NCBI GenBank assembly: GCA_027579435.1
Contig: JANBPK010000924.1
Span: forward strand, 98,800-162,799
DNA from: Candolleomyces eurysporus
Lineage: Eukaryota; Basidiomycota; Agaricomycetes; Agaricales; Psathyrellaceae
Direction of reading: 5' to 3'
Length of the DNA: 64,000 bases
Every line of letters begins with the position of its first letter. The stretch's first letter is position 1. Under the pieces are notes generated by a model. The model worked only from the letters and a program-made list of their open reading frames with translations, was not told the DNA's origin and searched no databases. Positions 58,073 through 64,000 of the stretch are shown piece after piece. The position numbers were made by a program, and so were the translations under genes.

Positions 58073-61000
58073 CTCGATTCTGCGCCACCCGAACCGAAAT
58101 TGTTGACCGCTCAATGACTTCTCGGAAAGGACATTGTGTAATCCCAGGGGGTTAAGTGCAAAGGACAGGTGAAGCGCGAAACACGCTGTACTGAAATCGG
58201 GATCTATTGCTCACTTGAATCGATTCAGCCAATTATACAAGGAATATTGACCAGGATTCGTGTTCCAGTTACAAATAGGCCAATTTCGTTTAATTGCATT
58301 ACGAAACACCGGGGTTTCAGCTCATAGCGGTACTGAATCTATATACCAACGCCACCAGAGTTAGCGTTTAGACTTGGACACGACAGAAGAAACCGAGCTG
58401 CGCAGCACGTCAATTCAAGCTTGAAGTTATGTCCGATGCCATCAGATGGCAGCCACCTTGAGTATCGATGTTCGTGGCTCGCTGTAAACTTAGTACCATA
58501 GCGGGGCCCCAGAGGGCTTGTTGCAAAGACGCCCGGTATCGAGTGTTCTTGAGCCTTCCATAACCCAGTCGATTCATCGGTATAGGTGTGTTTGACGGGT
58601 TCTTGTGAATTGAAATCATAGCATAGCTTCTTTTCACTCCGTATAACGCGATGAAGACAGAATCACGGGACTGCGGATGCAAAAAATTCAAGGTTGCCGA
58701 TTAGGCTGAGCATCGTCTGTTGATGTTGGGAGACTCAGTATCGATCATCCCGAAAGCCTCGGGATTGATTGGCCCGCTTTCATTTTTGCCCCGACGTAAA
58801 CATTGACCCATACAGTGCTGAGAGCTGGCCTCTGTTGAGATTGACAGGTGTCTACGCTCATCCTGTCTTTCGCGTAAATGGTAGGGTGAAATGAGCCACC
58901 TTCGAGTACCACAAGGGTCGAGGTTGGTATCGAAGCTGCACCGATATGATGACGTCTATCGGTGGCAGTGATTAGGGAATGTAATCGAGTAGCATCAGTT
59001 AATCAGGAGAAAAACAACAAGAACAGATGCTCTGATGACGGAGAAGATTTGATTCCGGTAGAGCGCGGCCTCCATACTTCGAGAACAGACCGTTGACGCT
59101 CTTTGAATGCCTCTATGGCATACCACGGAAGGCGAATGAGGCCACACCTTAACCTCACTCGAGGTGTACTGCGAATCTCGGAGTAAAGGCTCGAAAACCC
59201 TTTACACAGTGGCAATGCCGCGCCCAGGACAACTCTCAATAGAGTGGCTTAGGAAATCAAGGCAGGTAACTTGTTTGATGCATCATCGAAAGGGCGGTTC
59301 TAATTAGCTTCTTGATATTTACTTGACCGGCTACTTGACATGACGAAAGACGGTCACTGAATTCCGTGTCACAGATTTAAGAAACCAATGCCAAAGCCAA
59401 ATCCAACAATTCACCCAAAGGAGGGAGGCAGCGAGCGAGTAAGCTAAACGAATCAATCATTTCCACGAAACGTTGACCATGGTGGTAGAGATGTACCACT
59501 CGATCGTTCTTATTGCTAGTTGACAAACTTGAATGACAGTGGCATCACCCACTGTAACCCGCGAGGTTCAGCTGCGTCCTCGGACGAACCGTACCATTGG
59601 TGGATACGTACCAAATAATAAGTCATAGAATGCAATTTCTATATTTCATGTTGCGTCAGCCGAGATGGGTACGAGAGAAAGTTTGGGAAAAGTCAATCGT
59701 GCTGATTCAACCTGCGGGGCTGGACCACACGAGCTCTTGGTGCCGGGATATGCATAGTGGAGGGAATACCGCCATCCAAATCTCCCGGTTTCAGTGGCGC
59801 CTTTCGTGAGTTAAGCCTCCCACTACAACTCTAGAAGAATTTTTGTCTATTCTACTAGTGCGACCTTCGCCAAACATCACCTTACCCTAAATGAAATCTG
59901 CCCGCCGCCGAACCTGGCATTCCCGTGATGGGCAATAGGGCTGATTAGGCCGCCAACTTGAAAGTTTCATCCGAAGCCCAGATATCAATATCTATCCTAT
60001 AGTGCCGGTATCTCAAATGTTGATCCGGTTGGACGAGCTCACCACACTACCCGAGGAATTAGGGCTTCAAGTACTCGTCGCAGGGTGTCGAAGCGGTGCT
60101 GCGCCGCTTAGAGGACATAGCGCTTAATCCGGCGTTCGACATCTCAATTAATCGCGCCGTGTCTTCGAGATTGGGGGCATCGTTATGAGACTTGGTTTTT
60201 CAATTCACTCTCGCAATGCGTGAAGAGTTTGAAATCTGTCACACCTCAAGATCTCCAAGCCAGGATTCTGGCTTATCGCGGGATGCTCACGTCAGACAGC
60301 ATTCGCAGAATAGAAAACTCCACTAAGCCAAGAGGTCAGAAGTGAATTCATCATCGCAAATCCAGTGCAAAGTTTAATGAACGGATCACAGCTTTGCATG
60401 GGCGCTGCTAACCGCGGCCTGAGTGTTTCAACCCTTGGTCTTTGACGCTGAATGCCCGAGCTTATAAGAAGTTAGAACACTAGTTATAAAACCACATTCA
60501 GATCAATACCCGAAAGACTTGTCTGTATTGCTCTCCGTGCTGTTTGATTACTCAGCAACCATTGACACTCTCCTTCACCGCCATCCCGATCGACTTCACG
60601 AAAACTGGATTTTATCTTTTATGATGAACTGGCCTAATACATCTGTCCGGCGATTCTGATGAACCATGAAATCGGTCGTCAGCAGAAGCGTATATTAGTA
60701 GAGTGTCGAGTTCAAGCGCTCAAGTTTCCAAGTTTCTGATGCGCATAACTCGCTGATGGTATCTCCCCAGGCATGTATCGACGGGGTTTGGGTAACCCCG
60801 AGAGAAGTTTGTTGTCGTCTCTCTCAAGCAGTAGTCACCTCAAAGCTGCATGACCTCCGTGTATGAGAAGAGTGCTCAGATTGACAATTATCCCTACCTT
60901 AAGGGGTTGGTGTGCTCGACTAGATAAGCCTCGACCACCCAACTAATGTTGAGAGGTCCACTCAGTTGAAAAATATGAGTTTCAAAATCCTAGTAATCTA

Positions 61001-61212
61001 AAGCCAAGGACAGGTTCCTTGACTTTGATGAACGTGCAAGTGATATTGAAGGCATTTTGAAGGTAAACCGGGCGCTTATTTACCTTCCTGAAGGCCGTTG
61101 CCTGATGATGGTCGTAGAAACCAGCACCGCCACCCAACAACAGCTTCCCTTCCACGACTGGCCATTGCGCCCTCGTATTGCGCCCCATCGCGGGCGCCCA
61201 CTCTGCAATCTG
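58073..61212. other. Middle of duplication arm 2, no gene recognised
   Basis: 3.1 kb collinear with arm 1 but with no shared open frame. An ATG at 61108 in frame with the NACHT gene would add 35 residues to it. Confidence 0.4.
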
Positions 61213-62702
61213 ATGACCACCGCCCAGCTTCTTTCGAACGCCAACGGCGTTGGTATCTCTCACTCGACCTTTTACATTGCTGGCGGGAACATTACTCAGC
61301 AGTCTGTACTGGGTACGTTTAGTTGATATCTGTCAATGCGGGTTCCAAGGCAGGCTGACTTCGGACCTGAGACCTACATACTCGGCTGCAACCCATCCTC
61401 AATGCTTCCCACACTCGAAATCGGAAAACCTCACCCCCGGACTCGACGTGCCATCCTGGCACAAGGACTGAAGTCATCGAAAGAATCACCATATGGGCGG
61501 ACAGCGAAATAGAGGAAGATAACCATGTTTACTGCCTATACGGCACAGTCGGATGCGGCAAGTCTTCCATCGCGCAGGCGGTCTCAGGAAAATACCATGG
61601 AAAGGGTAGATTGCTTGCCAGCCACTTCTTCTTCAGTGGGTCAGGCGAGAGAAGCACAATGGCCAAATTTGCCGTAACCCTCGCGAGCCAGATGGCGGCC
61701 GTGATTCCGGAGACGGTGCCGTTCGTCGAAGCTGCTCTAAGCTCACAGCCTGGGCTGCTCGAACCGGGAACACTCTCGTTGGAAGTACAACTGCAGTATC
61801 TCGTCTTTGAGCCATTCAAAGCAGTGATCAGTTCAGCTTCTCCCCTCTCGTCTTCTTACGGGACTAGAGTTCCTACCCCACTCCCATTCCTTATTGTCAT
61901 CGATGGCCTTGACGAGTGCGAAGATAAGGAAGGCATGGAGGCGTTTATCGACTCGATCCTCGTATTCTTCGCAGCCAATCCAACTATCCCTCTCCGATTT
62001 TTCATCACAACGCGTATTGAACAGCACATTCAGGGTCGCCTGGAAGTTCCAGAGGTCGTTTTGCATGACCTAGACCACCACAAATCTGAGTACGACATCG
62101 AGATGTTCCTGGAGAAAGAGTTTCAACAGGAGGCAAAGCGCAATCGCGTCATACGGGCGTACATCCACCAACACGGAAGTTGGCCTGCAGCAGATCACCG
62201 CCAACAGTTAACGCGCCATATCAATGGGTCGTTCATCTTCGCGTCGACATTGCTCAAGTACATCCTGTGGAGCAAGGGTGACGGTCTAACCCCCATGGCC
62301 CGCCTACCCCGAGCGCTCCACATGAATACAGGTCTCGATGACTTTTACATGCAAACCCTCGCACGGGTCGAGCAGCTCCCCCACTTCCTTGACATCATTA
62401 CAGCCGTCACTTTCCGACCACAGTCCATCTCCTCGCTTGCACATTATCTGGGAATACAGGCGTTCGAGGTTCTGCATGTGCTGCTGGATCTCCAGAGCAT
62501 CATCCAGGTGCCGGGGGTAGACACGCAGGACGCCGTCACGCTACACCACACTTCCCTTCGTGACTTTCTGAGCACCAAAAGCCGGTCAACGCGCTTCTTT
62601 GTATCACAGGATCGTTGGCTTCGACTGTTTTTCAACTCGCTCCTCCGAGTCAAGGATAGTAGGCCCGCTCGCCCTGGAGCTAGCGCCATCATTGTCGGGT
62701 AG
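61213..62702 (+). CDS. NACHT-type STAND NTPase (NLR-like, no C-terminal repeats)
   Basis: Exons 61213-61312 and 61372-62702 give 476 residues. The short N-terminus (LLSNANGVGISHSTFYIAGG) is the leader commonly seen on agaricomycete NLR-like proteins. CHPGTRTEVIERITIWAD precedes Walker A GTVGCGKS (residues 91-98). Walker B is LIVIDGLDE (207-215), followed by RFFITTRIE, HINGSFIFASTLLKYI, and the closing LHHTSLRDFLS block. Such STAND ATPases act as ligand-triggered switches in fungal allorecognition and defence. Here the protein stops shortly after the NACHT domain, with no WD, ankyrin or TPR repeats and no N-terminal effector domain, so it is either a minimal form or 3'-truncated. Confidence 0.85.
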
Positions 62703-63208
62703 GACTTCAACAACGTGCTCCGTGGATTCACAAGCTTTTTACGGGCCCATTTTAGTTCTCCCTCGACGATTTCGATTCACAGTCCCAACGTTAACACTGG
62801 TCCCTGTTCTCTTCGCTTTCCATCCTCGTCTGCTTTGTAGCATCAATCGATTGGTGTACCTCTAGTATATTGATAGACCAAACTTCCCTGAAAAATAACA
62901 GCATCTTGCTCTACACGACATGCTGGACGGTCATCAGACCCTCCATCGGCAGTCGCCGCTTCGGCCTCTGAAGCCGAACCCTAACCCGGAGTGGAACCTT
63001 AACCCCGTGACCGCGACGCCAAGCCAAAGTTTGATTCACCGACGCGGCTGGTGTCAGTTCAGCTTGACCATCGACGACGACCACGACGACGCGGAGACCT
63101 TTGCCAGGTACGGCTTGCCTCCCTCCCTGTATCCAACGGACGAGGCCCATATATTATCTCGCAATCTCCTAGCCCGTAGAGCAAAACCAGTGGCACTGGC
63201 ACCGAGAT
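62703..63208. other. Spacer, possible leader of the next gene
   Basis: A frame from 62920 runs across this region but ends in a different frame from the downstream exons, so it is taken as non-coding. Confidence 0.4.
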
Positions 63209-64000
63209 ATGGTCAAGGACGCTGTGGCCACCACCAGCAATGCAACAGCCAATCGCGATTTAAAGGGTAAAGGCAGGGCACTGGGGCCGTCGCAGACGTT
63301 GTATACTCCCGTGTTCTACACGCCTTCGCCGCCTGTTGCGGGTATGTCTGGGATTCATGGGTATGTTCGTACATTTCTGTTATGGCGTGAGTTGGACTGA
63401 CAGGTTCTGTCTTTCAGGAAGACTCCGTCGACCTCTTCCTCGAAACCAGGCAGAGAAACGAAAGGGAAGGCTAAGGCAAAGTCTTCAAGAGCCAGACCCC
63501 GGAGAGAACTCGAACGAGTCAAGGACCATGTGCATCTCCCCAACCTCAGCTCTGCGAATTTGAAGAGGCTCGAAGAGCTCTCGAAAAGACACATAGCGCT
63601 ATCTTCCAATACGATACCCGAAATACCCGATTCCCAACCTTCATCGCCATCGCCATCCTCATCCCGTTCCGAGCTTCACCAGAACGACACCAGCGACACC
63701 TATTTGAAGCAAACCAAGAAGCCGGGACCGACACACGATTCAGATATGAAGAACCCCGACCCACTCTTGGCGCAAGACCTCGTCAACGGGCTCGAACTCG
63801 GAATTGCTCTCAACCCCCAAATCAGAACACTCCGCCTCAAACTCTTCGAGGCCCTCCAAAACACCTCTTACGACCCCTCCCACGGGAACTGGGCTTCTCT
63901 CAGCACCCTCCTGCGCCTCGGCGTCACGTCCGGCGGTACACGCTGGGTCGGTGCACGCGCTGACGGCTCTTCACTCGACATCCGCAAGGAATTGGAAAAG
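63209..64000 (+). CDS. Unrecognised protein, 5' part, continues beyond the window
   Basis: Exon 1 is 63209-63360. A 57-base intron (GTATGT...TTTCAG) is followed by exon 2 from 63418, open to the window end. The visible 240 or so residues are basic and low in complexity at first (DLKGKGRALGP, KGKAKAKSSRARPRRELERV), then a Ser/Pro-rich linker, then a more ordered part (LLAQDLVNGLELGIALNPQI, RLKLFEALQNTS, WASLSTLLRLGV). The basic N-terminus suggests a nuclear protein, but no domain is recognised. Confidence 0.6.

Larger units (their letters stand above)
51690..62702. repeat. Diverged segmental duplication, two arms
   Basis: Arm 1 is about 51690-56175 and arm 2 about 57150-62702. Collinear landmarks: gtaatgtcccgggcagta, the Cys-rich gene, agctggcctctgttgag (53426 and 58823), aggacayagcgcttaatcc (54909 and 60113), and the NACHT gene. 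Arm 2 is longer, and arm 1 has lost part of the NACHT gene. A short third piece with only the Cys-rich gene lies inverted at 46.6-47.1 kb. Confidence 0.75.

Overview
This window is nuclear DNA of a filamentous basidiomycete, most likely an Agaricomycete. Genes are dense and lie on both strands. Introns are short (about 50-80 nt, GT-AG, with a few GC-AG). The gene families fit too: DUF6593 proteins, F-box proteins with a long C-terminal half, a NACHT/STAND NTPase, a fungal Argonaute, Atg101 and shugoshin. There are no bacterial operons, CRISPR arrays or convincing tRNA/rRNA genes. Seventeen isolated N characters lie mostly at homopolymer runs. At several of them the reading frame closes only if the N is treated as an extra base.

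Layout. 1-4.3 kb: two related DUF6593-like genes. 6.1-8.1 kb (-): a secreted 5'-nucleotidase. 9.2-13.3 kb (-): a complete Argonaute in 26 short exons, with all four slicer residues. 13.6-14.6 kb: two small hypothetical genes. 14.9-26.7 kb: an array of F-box and DUF6593 genes and remnants, including a 2.2 kb tandem duplication. 27.1-31.7 kb: a housekeeping island of ATG101 (-) divergent from a GH31 alpha-glucosidase (+). 32.1-37.4 kb: a second F-box/DUF6593 block, made of an F-box gene facing a DUF6593 gene and a tandem copy of that pair. 40-43 kb: another DUF6593-like gene and a short-chain dehydrogenase. 44.5 kb: a CHAT/TPR relic. 46.7 kb: a small Cys-rich gene. 47.7-48.9 kb: a TauD-like 2-oxoglutarate dioxygenase. 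49.5-51.6 kb (-): shugoshin. 51.7-62.7 kb: a large diverged duplication, each arm carrying a small Cys-rich gene and a NACHT gene. The first NACHT copy is a wreck and the second is intact. 63.2 kb to the end: the 5' part of an unrecognised gene.

How the genes relate. The conserved single-copy genes (Argonaute, ATG101, GH31, 5'-nucleotidase, shugoshin, SDR, dioxygenase) have unrelated jobs. Between them lie accessory families growing by tandem and segmental duplication and decaying by frameshift and deletion. The strongest recurring pattern is that F-box and DUF6593 genes keep occurring and duplicating together. The second is the pairing of a tiny 10-cysteine protein with a NACHT NTPase in a repeated module. 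Exon boundaries were worked out by hand from splice signals, frame and similarity between copies. Individual junctions may be wrong, and a one-base error in a coordinate is possible.
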